Virus record (IMG/VR): IMGVR_UViG_3300011116_000922
Location: 62,001 to 126,000 of that record
Source of the DNA: a virus
Length of the DNA: 64,000 bases
Reading direction: 5' to 3' (one strand)
In this document: positions 34,767-43,092 of the stretch, piece by piece
How the letters are laid out: each line of letters opens with the position of its first letter
How positions within the stretch are numbered: position 1 is the stretch's first letter
The notes under the pieces: model-generated
Told to the model about the DNA's origin: nothing
Database searches by the model: none
What the model saw: only the letters and a program-made list of their open reading frames with translations
Translations under genes and position numbers: made by a program

Positions 34767-35780
34767 TTAGTCCGATGTGGTTTCAGAACGATAGTCTGCA
34801 TCGGATGCTCTCTTGCTGCCACTGCCAGACTTCTTGCGCCGATCTGCTGCCCACGACATCTTGCCGCTCTTGGTGTCCTGACGAGCCAGTGGATTGGTGG
34901 AGCCACGCGCAGGAGGAACAGGCTTCTTGATTTCCGCAGCGTGTGCTGCGTAATCGGCTTTGGCTTTCTTTAGTTTGGCTTGAGCCGGGGAACCTTCCCA
35001 CGCTTCTTCAATATCCGAGCGCATTTGGAAGAACGACTTGCCTTCGCTCACACTCTTCCATCCGCCGCCCTTGGAGTTGTACCACTTGACTGCCCATCCG
35101 TTGGCATAAGCCGAAGGGTACACATCAAACTTGCTCTTGGCAGCAGCCTTGGCTTGCGACCACAGGCTTGGATTGGTGGGCTTGTTGGCTTCAAGAATTT
35201 CTTGAGCGGTTTCGTCAAGTCCAACCAGTGCAATGCTTTCAGCGCAGGCATAGTCAAAAGACTCTTCGATGTTTGCGGCATCACCCATCGTGCGCTTGAA
35301 TGCGTTGAACAGGGTAGGGTTGCCTGTGATCTTCTTGACCATTGAATCCAACAGGTCAATCATCATTTCGCGGTACACCTTGCCCACAGCCATCTTTTTC
35401 ATGTTGCTCTTGGACGAGAAAGCCTTACGAGCAGCAGTCACCTTTTCCTTGTCAACCAATCCACTGCGGAACAGCACATTGGCTCGGCTGGTTTCAACGC
35501 TCTCACCAATCTTCTGTGTGCTGCCTGCGTACATATCCGCATCGTCTTTGATGCCCTTTTCGTGGCTCAAGGTGGCACGGACAGCGTTGTACACGGTGCG
35601 ATTGTTCAGGATTGTGTCAACCACATCCACTAGGAGTTCCTGCATCACGGTGCGGTACGCGGGACTCTTGGCGTATCGCTCGGGGTCTTGCATCATGGTG
35701 ATGACGCGGCGCATATTGTTTTTCGACACTAGACCCAAGCGGAGCAGTGTCTGTAGTTTGGACTTGATAGCAGTATCCAT
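34767..35780 (-). CDS. modular virion protein with tandem helical domain
   Basis: 337 aa. Two related helical repeats occupy about 10-72 and 102-170 (LLRLGLVSKNN... and LFRSGLVDKEK..., each with an AV/MQELL or MMIDLLDSMV core). Then come GLDETAQEI (an [IL]xE site) and a module FDVYPSAYANGWAVKWYNSKGGGW that recurs in marine T4-type phage structural proteins. The tail is basic. A late motif lies 33 bases upstream. It is probably a virion or internal protein; biochemical role unknown. Confidence 0.55.
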   Translation of the reverse strand: MDTAIKSKLQTLLRLGLVSKNNMRRVITMMQDPERYAKSPAYRTVMQELLVDVVDTILNNRTVYNAVRATLSHEKGIKDDADMYAGSTQKIGESVETSRANVLFRSGLVDKEKVTAARKAFSSKSNMKKMAVGKVYREMMIDLLDSMVKKITGNPTLFNAFKRTMGDAANIEESFDYACAESIALVGLDETAQEILEANKPTNPSLWSQAKAAAKSKFDVYPSAYANGWAVKWYNSKGGGWKSVSEGKSFFQMRSDIEEAWEGSPAQAKLKKAKADYAAHAAEIKKPVPPARGSTNPLARQDTKSGKMSWAADRRKKSGSGSKRASDADYRSETTSD

Positions 35781-35812
35781 GCGGTTGATTCCTTTAAGAA
35801 GGCTCTTTTCTT

Positions 35813-35819
35813 TATTTAG
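35813..35819 (-). promoter_or_regulatory. T4-type late promoter motif (CTAAATA)
   Basis: Minus-strand CTAAATA between the 37120 and 35780 genes, reading toward the latter. Confidence 0.45.
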
Positions 35820-35836
35820 ACCGTGAAATATTGCCG

Positions 35837-37120
35837 TCAGGTCATGCGAACAGGACCGTAAACTGTCCTGCCGTTGTTGATTCGATAGATTGCGGTCTTG
35901 CCGTTTTTCAGGGTCACATAGATTTCTTCACCGTACCGGATAGCCGATACCGCGTCATTTGCAAATATTTGATACGGTTGGCTGCATCGACCAATATAAA
36001 AATACACTCTTCCGCCCTTGACTGCCACCCATGTGTTTTCGGCATTGTTTTGCGGGGTGCGTGGGCACGATGCGTCTTCACCCAAAGACTTGTGGCTTAC
36101 CACCACTGGCTTGTTGCCCTTGCCGCTCTTGGAGGCTTTGGATTCGGCTCTGCGCTTTTGGGACACAGCAGCCTTGCGTTCCTTGGGAGTCATCTCGCCA
36201 ACGGTTTCGGGGGTCTTGCCCACCTTGTGCAGCGGACGGCACTTGGGGTACGCGCCGCCTTCGCTTGCGCTTTTGCGACCACACGGCGGATACTCTCCGG
36301 TCTTGGGGTCTTTCTTGCCGCCAATGTTTACCCACTTCTGCTTGAACCAATCGCCCAAGTCTTCGTCAATCTTGCACGGCGGCGTGGGGAACTGGGTGTT
36401 GTGCTTGGAGAATCCTCCCGTTTGACCGGGGGTGGGAGGTCTGCGCTTTTTCTTGTCGCTTTCAAGAATGTTCTTGGCAGCGGCGGTATACAATTCGCTG
36501 AAGTCCATTTCTTCCTTCATGCTGCCGCGCATTCCGCGCTTGATGTCATCAAACAGCCGCTTGGTGTCGTCCTTCTTTACTTCGCGGGGCATTCCACTTG
36601 CAAATGCCTTCATATCGTTTTGAGCAACGGCTTCGCGCATCTTGCTTGCGCTCATGCCTCTCACGCCCGATGCATTGGCATCGCGCTTTCCTGCCATGAT
36701 GAAATCGTACTTTTTGAGTTTGAGCCGTTTCTTTGGATCAGGATGCTTCATCAATTTCTTGATTACGCTGTCATCGTAATCCTCGCTGCGGTCTTCTCCC
36801 CCCACAAACACAACATGATCGTAGCCCTGATCTGCCAAATAGTAAATCAAGTCAAACGGTGTGCGGATGGTGTCCGCATTCAGGAAATTAACTCCCGGAA
36901 AAAGGCGTTTCAACCAATAGTATTTACGAGATGGCGACAGTGGATTCTTTTTGGGATCCTGACTGCGACTGAAACCAATCGCGTGTTCGGCTCCCATCTT
37001 TCTCGCTGTGTCAACCACCTTGTCGAACAAGAGTTGGTGCCCTGAAGTTGGTGGCTGAAAACGACCGAAAGCAACTACGATAGTTTTGCTTCGTCGTGGA
37101 TCTTTTAAAGATTTAGCCAC
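35837..37120 (-). CDS. nucleotidyltransferase-domain virion protein
   Basis: 427 aa. The N-terminal about 170 residues are a cytidylyltransferase/NMN-adenylyltransferase-like Rossmann domain: VAFGRFQPPTSGHQLL (TxGH in the place of HxGH), VFVGGEDRS and GMSASKMREAV (the ISSTxxR-type site). Then come a KEEMDF linker and KIDE (an [IL]xE site), followed by a Cys-containing module WVNIGGKKDPKTGEYPPCG and PKCRP seen in other marine phage virion proteins, and a small beta domain at the C-terminus. The enzyme domain could act on NAD or another nucleotide; substrate unknown. Confidence 0.6.
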   Translation of the reverse strand: MAKSLKDPRRSKTIVVAFGRFQPPTSGHQLLFDKVVDTARKMGAEHAIGFSRSQDPKKNPLSPSRKYYWLKRLFPGVNFLNADTIRTPFDLIYYLADQGYDHVVFVGGEDRSEDYDDSVIKKLMKHPDPKKRLKLKKYDFIMAGKRDANASGVRGMSASKMREAVAQNDMKAFASGMPREVKKDDTKRLFDDIKRGMRGSMKEEMDFSELYTAAAKNILESDKKKRRPPTPGQTGGFSKHNTQFPTPPCKIDEDLGDWFKQKWVNIGGKKDPKTGEYPPCGRKSASEGGAYPKCRPLHKVGKTPETVGEMTPKERKAAVSQKRRAESKASKSGKGNKPVVVSHKSLGEDASCPRTPQNNAENTWVAVKGGRVYFYIGRCSQPYQIFANDAVSAIRYGEEIYVTLKNGKTAIYRINNGRTVYGPVRMT

Positions 37121-37162
37121 TTTGGATCACCTCCCGCAATGCACTTCAAATGCACCAACTCT

Positions 37163-38380
37163 TTACTGTTTCCACGCCTTGGACAGCGTGAAATTTGCCT
37201 TTGAGAATTCGATGCGATCAACCAATTTGACTGCATCGTTACTCATACGATCTATTGCAACGAATCCTTCGGGAACCGTTGCCACATACTTGTCGCCCTT
37301 CTGCACAAAAGTACCAAACTCCGTGGTCAAGGCAGACAGTTTTGCTAGTACATGCTTCTTCAGCATGGCTACACGATTATGTAGGGCAAACAACCGATTG
37401 ATTTGGTTGCGGTTGTTGCGGATGTAATCCAGTGTAGGCGTGGGAGTTTTAGCGGGAACTTTTGATTTGCGCGCTTTGCGCTTTGCGTCAATCTTTGCAG
37501 AGATGAACGCAATAAGTTCGTTGGTGTCTCCCAACTCCCGTCCTGCACGGATGATTCCGTTAAAGTAAGTCTTGATTTCTGCTACCAGTGCGGTGTTCTT
37601 GGCAACCGCATTCATGGCAGACTTTAGTGCAATTCCGTCTTTGATGATTCCATCAATTTGTGAATTGATGTGGGCAATATCCGTGGCACTAAACAAGCCA
37701 TTACCCTTGGAGAAACGGTAGGTGGCATTGTCGAACCACACCTTGCGGCTCTTTGCCAATCCTGAAAGGTCGGGATTGAACTGGACAACTTTCAGGTCAG
37801 CAATGCTCTTGCCACCGTATTCCGTGTGGAACACAATTCCAATATCCGCAGCAGTGATTCGCGCACCCAAATCGGACTTGGGATCAACAGCGTACTTGAT
37901 GGTGTTGGGTTGGAAAGTAATGTACCGCTTGCCGTCAATGGTTTCACGCTTGAGCGAATCCTTGTCGAACAGCAGATCGCCTTGCAGCACGGTGCTGATC
38001 CGCAAGGACTTGAAATACTTGAGAGCCAGTTTGAGTTTGGCATTCAAGCCTTCTGCCGGATGGTTGCGGTCAATGTCGGCTTCGGTGTAGTTCACCTTGG
38101 GTGTCACATTGAACACGCTCTTGGTGCCCACGAAGAACTTGCCGTTGTTTGGATCGGTTCCCACGATGATTGCGGGTGCGCCGTCCCACTTCACGGAAAT
38201 ATCATACGGCACGGTGTCGTTGCCGTGCAGCGACTGCACCACACCGCGCAGGGAATTCATGGACTTGGAAAAACCCACAAACCCGTGATTGAATATTTCG
38301 TCCTCCAAATGCTCCAAGTGGACATTTTTGCCACCTGTGCTTTGCAGGGATTCCGCCAAGAAGGGAATAAATGAGTTCAT
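37163..38380 (-). CDS. capsid-targeted ligase-like nucleotidyltransferase
   Basis: 405 aa. The start at 38380 gives MNSFIPFLAE followed by S, a match to the T4 capsid-targeting leader and cleavage site. The body has SVKWDGAPAIIVG, the KxDG motif I of ATP-dependent DNA/RNA ligases and capping enzymes, then VLQGDLLFD, ITFQPNTIKYAV and IGIVFHTEY, which can serve as later ligase-fold motifs. A basic linker (KRKARKSKVP) precedes the C-terminal helical part. A late motif lies 15 bases upstream. I infer a ligase-fold protein packed in the head and possibly ejected with the DNA; activity is untested. Confidence 0.6.
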   Translation of the reverse strand: MNSFIPFLAESLQSTGGKNVHLEHLEDEIFNHGFVGFSKSMNSLRGVVQSLHGNDTVPYDISVKWDGAPAIIVGTDPNNGKFFVGTKSVFNVTPKVNYTEADIDRNHPAEGLNAKLKLALKYFKSLRISTVLQGDLLFDKDSLKRETIDGKRYITFQPNTIKYAVDPKSDLGARITAADIGIVFHTEYGGKSIADLKVVQFNPDLSGLAKSRKVWFDNATYRFSKGNGLFSATDIAHINSQIDGIIKDGIALKSAMNAVAKNTALVAEIKTYFNGIIRAGRELGDTNELIAFISAKIDAKRKARKSKVPAKTPTPTLDYIRNNRNQINRLFALHNRVAMLKKHVLAKLSALTTEFGTFVQKGDKYVATVPEGFVAIDRMSNDAVKLVDRIEFSKANFTLSKAWKQ

Positions 38381-38394
38381 GGGTTTCACCCCAT

Positions 38395-38401
38395 TATTTA
38401 G
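38395..38401 (-). promoter_or_regulatory. T4-type late promoter motif (CTAAATA)
   Basis: Minus-strand CTAAATA 15 bases before the start codon at 38380, overlapping the stop region of the nuclease gene at 38398. Confidence 0.5.
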
Positions 38402-39063
38402 ACTACGGAAACCTGTTCGGACTTCCAAAGTGCAATGGCATCAGCCAGTGGCTCCACCCAATCCATAGTCTTGGCTTCGAATACTTGACATTCGCCCGTG
38501 TTGCTTACACCAATAATGATGGTGATATTGTCCACGCGCTGCCCTGTCAGGTCTTGCCACATGAGCGCATACGCTGCTCCCTGAGTAAAATAATCAGAGA
38601 TAGCGTCTTCACTTTTTGGATTTTTTGAAGTCTTGAAGTCCACCACAGATAGTACACCGTTGTACTCCGCAATACAATCTGTGCGCCCCGCCAATCCAAC
38701 CTTTTTCGACCACAGCGCAACTTCAATTGCGCGGATGTTGTCGATGCAGTCGATGTGCGGCTGCATGGTATTGAAAATATCCAATTCTTCCGTGCCCTTG
38801 GCTTCTTGCAGGGTGGTTTCGAATCGGTTTTGCAGGTAGTCTTCAATTATGGAGTGAACCTTCGTGCCGCGAGACAGGACCCTCTTGGATTCTTCGGGAT
38901 TGTCGCGCCGCCACTTGGCAAAGAAAGCACGCTTTGCCCATCCGGTCACGGTGGTAACAGAAGGAAAAACACCATGAGGTGTTGCGTAACGCCTTGATCC
39001 GTTTTCTTCAATTGTATTGATTTCACCCGTGATGTTCACGAACGCATGATGAAAAGTTTTCAT
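38398..39063 (-). CDS. RecB/MGME1-like PD-(D/E)xK exonuclease
   Basis: 221 aa. The motifs are GTKVHSIIEDYL (His70 and Glu74), GRTDCIAEYNG (Asp129) and VVDFKTSK (Asp142, Lys144), the order of MGME1-like single-strand exonucleases common in T4-type marine phages. It begins 3 bases after the small gene at 39067-39234. It probably processes DNA ends in recombination or host DNA breakdown. Confidence 0.82.
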   Translation of the reverse strand: MKTFHHAFVNITGEINTIEENGSRRYATPHGVFPSVTTVTGWAKRAFFAKWRRDNPEESKRVLSRGTKVHSIIEDYLQNRFETTLQEAKGTEELDIFNTMQPHIDCIDNIRAIEVALWSKKVGLAGRTDCIAEYNGVLSVVDFKTSKNPKSEDAISDYFTQGAAYALMWQDLTGQRVDNITIIIGVSNTGECQVFEAKTMDWVEPLADAIALWKSEQVSVV

Positions 39064-39066
39064 GTA

Positions 39067-39234
39067 TTACTCTTTGTCTGTGGGCTTTTCGTCCACAATC
39101 TGTACATCCTTGGCAGGCGTTGCCTTGGGCGTGATTGCTGTTTGGTTCCGTTCAAGCCACTTCTTTGCAGCGGCGAATTCGGGCTTCTGCTGTTGCTGTT
39201 GCATCCACAGTAGCATGTCTCTCATGTTTGCCAT
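39067..39234 (-). CDS. small hypothetical protein
   Basis: 55 aa with a strong GAAGGAG upstream and a CTACATACT motif before that. The start MANMRDMLLWMQQQQQKPE is followed by a Lys-rich helix and an acidic end. Function unknown. It is coupled to the exonuclease gene. Confidence 0.65.
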   Translation of the reverse strand: MANMRDMLLWMQQQQQKPEFAAAKKWLERNQTAITPKATPAKDVQIVDEKPTDKE

Positions 39235-39248
39235 AGTGTTCTCCTTCT

Positions 39249-39257
39249 AGTATGTAG
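39249..39257 (-). promoter_or_regulatory. CTACATACT motif
   Basis: Minus-strand copy directly upstream of GAAGGAG and the ATG at 39234, in the gap between two genes. Confidence 0.35.
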
Positions 39258-39289
39258 GTTGCCGACTTGAAATATTTTACACTAACTGG

Positions 39290-40114
39290 TTACTTTCCTT
39301 CATTCAAATGGTTCAGGCACTCTTCATATGTTTCAAGTAGTGCCTGCGATGTACTAATGTAATCAGCGGCTCCACTGGTGAATGCTTCTGTTATTGCTTT
39401 TGTGAATTTGTTTCCAGTTCCGAAAAGCACAATGGACGGCAGGCATATCCCCACCATTGCCTCATGCAAATATGAAATCTTGTTGTCAAAAGAAACCGAG
39501 CCGTTCTTTTGCTGATCTTCAATCCGGCACAGAACCTGTTCAAAGGCTTCGCGGTGTGATCCGGTCGCGGATAGATTTTCATTTGCCCGATCAATAATGG
39601 ATCGCGTTGCCTTGACACACGCACACTGAACACTGTAGTCGCATTCTTCCTTTACGGAAAGGAATTCCAAAGGCTTCATGTGCTTTCGCAGTTGGGCTAG
39701 AATGGTGTAGCGATTGAAGAATTGCAGATCCTCTTCCAGTGATCGAACGAATGAGTACTCGCTCATGGCTTCTGCAAGCGACCACAGGCGACCGAACGGC
39801 TTTCCCGCATTGAAGGGCAGGGTGTACAGCGATTCTTCTTTTTGTGTGGAGTGCCTGCACACGCTGCCTATCCACGGTGAATATCGGAGTTCTGCATTTC
39901 CTGTTCGCAACCACACAACAGGCGATTCGTACCGCTCAATCAGGCTGTTTGCCAATGCAAGCAGGAGCCGAGCGTCACTGGGTGACTCCTCAACAATGCG
40001 TAGCGTGAGTGGATGTGATGTGGAATCGGAAACGGTGAATGTCACGACCGCTTCCGCGTTTTTGTCCATTACAGAAATACGACCACCGTTTTCGGTGCGT
40101 TCACATTGAATCAT
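39290..40114 (-). CDS. hypothetical protein
   Basis: 274 aa, mixed alpha/beta with several cysteines (ECDYSVQCACVKATR). It contains LLLALANSLIERYESPVVWLR and a C-terminal helical region. No family is recognised. It has its own late-type motif 19 bases upstream. Confidence 0.6.
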   Translation of the reverse strand: MIQCERTENGGRISVMDKNAEAVVTFTVSDSTSHPLTLRIVEESPSDARLLLALANSLIERYESPVVWLRTGNAELRYSPWIGSVCRHSTQKEESLYTLPFNAGKPFGRLWSLAEAMSEYSFVRSLEEDLQFFNRYTILAQLRKHMKPLEFLSVKEECDYSVQCACVKATRSIIDRANENLSATGSHREAFEQVLCRIEDQQKNGSVSFDNKISYLHEAMVGICLPSIVLFGTGNKFTKAITEAFTSGAADYISTSQALLETYEECLNHLNEGK

Positions 40115-40131
40115 TGTGTAGTCTCCTGTTG

Positions 40132-40674
40132 TTATTTATGCTTGCGTGGGCGCAAGCCAAACGACAGCCGTTTACGCATGGAGATTTTACGCCGCCGCTT
40201 GGAAACATTCCGCTTGGAACGAGCCTTCCGAGCAGAACGCTTTGAGCGGAGTTTTAGTTTACGCAACTGCGAACCGGGACGGCGCACACAGATGCGTGCC
40301 CCCTTTTTCATCATGCCCGGACCACACTTGAAGATGATTCGCTTCTTGCCCTTGCGAACCACGATCTTGCGCCGTGCGGCGGCTTCGTTAATCATCTGTG
40401 TTTCCACTTCCACAGACTCTTCAATCTCTTCGTCTTCATCAATCTCTACATCAATCTCTGCTTCTTCAACAGGATCAAGAATAGAGATTACGCCGTCTTC
40501 GCCTTCTTCCCATTCGATACCTTCTTCTTCAAGATATTCGATGACTTGTTCGCGGCTAAAGTTGGGCATATCCAAAACGATCTTGGTTTCGGTGAGTTCA
40601 GCATCAAACTCTTCAGAAAACAGTCTCTGAAGGGAATTGAAAGCGTGGTCGCGCAAGTCTTTAAAGTCTTTCAT
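40132..40674 (-). CDS. acidic-basic precursor protein, prohead-core-like
   Basis: 180 aa in two very different halves. Residues 1-97 are acidic (VEEAEIDVEIDEDEEIEE). Residues 98-180 are extremely basic (RRKIVVRKGKKR..., then KRSARKARSKRNVSKRRRK). The junction is MINE/AAARR, an ideal [IL]xE-A prohead-protease site, so maturation would release an about 83-residue basic peptide. Such basic C-terminal regions are common in T4-type marine phages. The start at 40674 (MKDFKDL) is chosen over an upstream in-frame codon inside the 40676 gene. I infer a head-core or DNA-binding internal peptide. Confidence 0.65.
   Translation of the reverse strand: MKDFKDLRDHAFNSLQRLFSEEFDAELTETKIVLDMPNFSREQVIEYLEEEGIEWEEGEDGVISILDPVEEAEIDVEIDEDEEIEESVEVETQMINEAAARRKIVVRKGKKRIIFKCGPGMMKKGARICVRRPGSQLRKLKLRSKRSARKARSKRNVSKRRRKISMRKRLSFGLRPRKHK
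40133..40139 (-). promoter_or_regulatory. T4-type late promoter motif (ATAAATA)
   Basis: Minus strand reads CATAAATA (one base from T4 consensus), 19 bases before the start at 40114. It overlaps the end of the basic-protein gene. Confidence 0.5.
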
Positions 40675-40675
40675 T

Positions 40676-42610
40676 TTAGGCATCCCATATGTAATCGTTT
40701 CCGCGATCCAGTACAATCTTACGAGTCTTCTTGTCTAGCACCTGAAGTCCGGTTCCTGCGGGGTTGAGTACAACCACGCGACCGCTAACGGTTTCGTAGA
40801 ATTCAACACCCATCTTGCGAACCTTTTTCACCTTGAGGGTGTAGTCTTTTCCGTTCTTCGTGCCGTAGATTTCGAATGTCGTTCCAACAGGATGGCTGTC
40901 GATTTCCGACATGAGTTGGGTTGCCAGTTTTACCGCGGTGTTTGCATCCAAGCCGACCATCTTGGATTTCTTCTTGGACTCAGGCTTGGAAATCAAATTA
41001 CCACGGGCATCTGTTTTGCGAGGCTTCAGGGGCTTATTCGAACCCACATAACGGTTGGGATCGTCTTGATCCACTCCGTAATTAATTGTTCCCATTTGAG
41101 GATTGCGGTCGCGCTTGATCTTGATGGCTTCAAGCAGCGATTCTACCAAGCGATTGCGCGAATTTCCAAACATATAGAATCCCTCTGTTTTCGTTTTTTC
41201 GTTTTTTGCTTCAGGCTTCTTCTCGGGGATGGTTTCACCACCGCGAGTCTGACTCAATAGCCCGATATCCTTTTGGAACTTATTAGAGAAGTCGATGATC
41301 TCGTCAACAGGAACAGGCTTGCCGCCCTTGGTGATGGTGCGAGTCTTCATGGTGGTGTTTGCGCCGCCACCGTTGGCAATGTCCACCGCACACTGTGCTG
41401 CCCAACGGTGGTGACCGTCAATCACATAACCGTCACTCACATAGATGGGTTCAAGCAGACGAGCGGCTTGCTTGGCGTAAGTCTCGTCTTCTTGTGCAGC
41501 AAGCAGTGTTCCGTACATTCCCGCAACCTTCTCGCCCTTCAACTGACCCTGAATGGGCTTCAGTGATGTCACAGGAACTTCCTGTTCTTCAATGGTGTAG
41601 CCCGCTGCTTCAAGAGCCTCGCGGTACTGCTTTTCCATGTTGACTTCGCTCTTCAGATCATCAGGAGTGACCTGATCGGGAGAAGTGTAACCCTTTCCTG
41701 CCATGAGTGCCTTGAAAGCAGGAGTGTCCTTGCGGCTTGAATCCACTTGCGAAGAAAACTGCGGCATACGGTCGCGGGGAATGCCCTTGGACACGCCGCT
41801 CTTTGTCTTGGGATCAAAGCAAAACCCAACATCAGCAAAAGCCTGTGAACACAACTCAAAGTCATACGCTTTTTCTCCACGCATAGCCGAAAGCGCAGCG
41901 TGGTTCAGTTCGTCCACGAACATACGCTCTTTCTTTGGATCACCAAAGACCGATTCCTTTGTGTCGCGTGGTCCAGCAAACTTCTTGGCTTTGATAGCCG
42001 CTGCCACGATATTTGCTTTACGCATATCGCGCTTGGTCTTGGCTGCGGCTGTAGCCTTGGGGTCTTCTTTGAACTCCGGGTCAAACTCGGTTTGTGGATT
42101 TTCTGCGCCAACATCAGGATGCTCATCCTTGGCTTGTGGCTCTACCTTGGCTTGCGCTGCACCCGCTTGGCTACCTTGCGGTTGTGCTTGATACTGCGTA
42201 TTAGCGGGAACCGCTTGCGCTTTTTGGGTGGACTGTCCTGCTCCGGGTTGTCCTGCTGTTGCGGGTTTTCCTGCATTCGGTTGTGCGGCTCCCTGTGGTT
42301 GAGGATTCTTTTCGTTTCCGTCCTTGTCCAATTCCACTTCCTGCGATGTGTCCATTTTGCTGTGGTCTACACCGCTTGCAGGTCCTGTTCCTGCTGCCCA
42401 TGACTTGGCTTTCTTCTCGTCATCAAAGCCGTAGTCCTTTTCGCCGTCTTTGTTCATGGCACCAAAGCGACCACTGGCAGTTTTCCACACTTCACCGGGC
42501 TTGTGACGGCTAGGCTTGGCAGGAGTCTGTGCAGGAGCCGATGGCTTCGGGGCTGCTGTGGCTTGAACTTCAAAAATAATGCTGCGTAGGCTTTTGTATT
42601 CTTCGCTCAT
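40676..42610 (-). CDS. large modular virion protein with ParB/sulfiredoxin-like domain
   Basis: 644 aa. The N-terminus MSEEYKSLRSIIFE followed by V resembles a longer CTS. A Pro/Gln/Ala-rich low-complexity linker (about 100-165) follows. A helical domain (200-340) leads to a ParB/Srx-like domain with VPVTSLKPIQ and YVIDGHHRW (about 395-403), the site that binds nucleotide in ParB-like folds. A later RLVESLLEAI is another [IL]xE-A site, before the C-terminal beta domain. It overlaps the next upstream gene by ATGA. A packaged enzyme is possible; activity is unknown. Confidence 0.6.
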   Translation of the reverse strand: MSEEYKSLRSIIFEVQATAAPKPSAPAQTPAKPSRHKPGEVWKTASGRFGAMNKDGEKDYGFDDEKKAKSWAAGTGPASGVDHSKMDTSQEVELDKDGNEKNPQPQGAAQPNAGKPATAGQPGAGQSTQKAQAVPANTQYQAQPQGSQAGAAQAKVEPQAKDEHPDVGAENPQTEFDPEFKEDPKATAAAKTKRDMRKANIVAAAIKAKKFAGPRDTKESVFGDPKKERMFVDELNHAALSAMRGEKAYDFELCSQAFADVGFCFDPKTKSGVSKGIPRDRMPQFSSQVDSSRKDTPAFKALMAGKGYTSPDQVTPDDLKSEVNMEKQYREALEAAGYTIEEQEVPVTSLKPIQGQLKGEKVAGMYGTLLAAQEDETYAKQAARLLEPIYVSDGYVIDGHHRWAAQCAVDIANGGGANTTMKTRTITKGGKPVPVDEIIDFSNKFQKDIGLLSQTRGGETIPEKKPEAKNEKTKTEGFYMFGNSRNRLVESLLEAIKIKRDRNPQMGTINYGVDQDDPNRYVGSNKPLKPRKTDARGNLISKPESKKKSKMVGLDANTAVKLATQLMSEIDSHPVGTTFEIYGTKNGKDYTLKVKKVRKMGVEFYETVSGRVVVLNPAGTGLQVLDKKTRKIVLDRGNDYIWDA

Positions 42611-43086
42611 ACCCCGAAACTCCGTGTAAGTGTGGTGATCTTGTCGATTTGGGCTTGCAGTTTCTCTGTGCGTTTGGGCCAGTGAATATATTCTTTCTGC
42701 GGGTTCTTCATCAAATTAGTTAGAAGGGGCAGAATGAGTGCTTCCACCTCTGCCATCTTGACTTTGCACTCGTCACGCATGGCATTGGTTCTGTCCTCAA
42801 TCTCGTTAAGAACGGAAGACAGGCTTTCGCCCTGTTGCTGAAGGGATGCATTCAGTTCCCCCAGTTCCATGTTCAGCACCCGATCAATCTTTTCCTCCAC
42901 CCGAGCAACTTGAGCGGATGAAGCAGGCTTGATTGCGGCAATCTTTACCTCAAGGTCTGCCAGTTTAGCCGCGATTGCCGAAACTGCATCAGCCGAAACC
43001 ACTGGTTGCGGCTGCACCGGAGCAGAGATGTGGAGTTCTTCCTCATCTACTGCGGTGAAGCCGAAATCAAAAGTGGTGTCTGCCAT
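42607..43086 (-). CDS. coiled-coil structural protein
   Basis: 159 aa. It begins MADTTFDFGFTAVDEEEL, like a recurring family in marine T4-type phages. Residues 35-125 are heptad-like helices. It is coupled to the 42610 gene by ATGA. Likely virion-associated, function unknown. Confidence 0.6.
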   Translation of the reverse strand: MADTTFDFGFTAVDEEELHISAPVQPQPVVSADAVSAIAAKLADLEVKIAAIKPASSAQVARVEEKIDRVLNMELGELNASLQQQGESLSSVLNEIEDRTNAMRDECKVKMAEVEALILPLLTNLMKNPQKEYIHWPKRTEKLQAQIDKITTLTRSFGV

Positions 43087-43092
43087 ATGATA

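Noticed and set aside
33225-37045. Long plus-strand frames (33225-34649 and 35831-37045)
   Set aside because: Shadows of the 719-aa and nucleotidyltransferase genes, which have modules, an RBS and a late promoter context.
38398-39063. CTS leader on the exonuclease (MKTFHHAFVNITGE)
   Set aside because: The starting residues look similar, but the Glu is preceded by ITG rather than [IL]x, so the cleavage site is missing.
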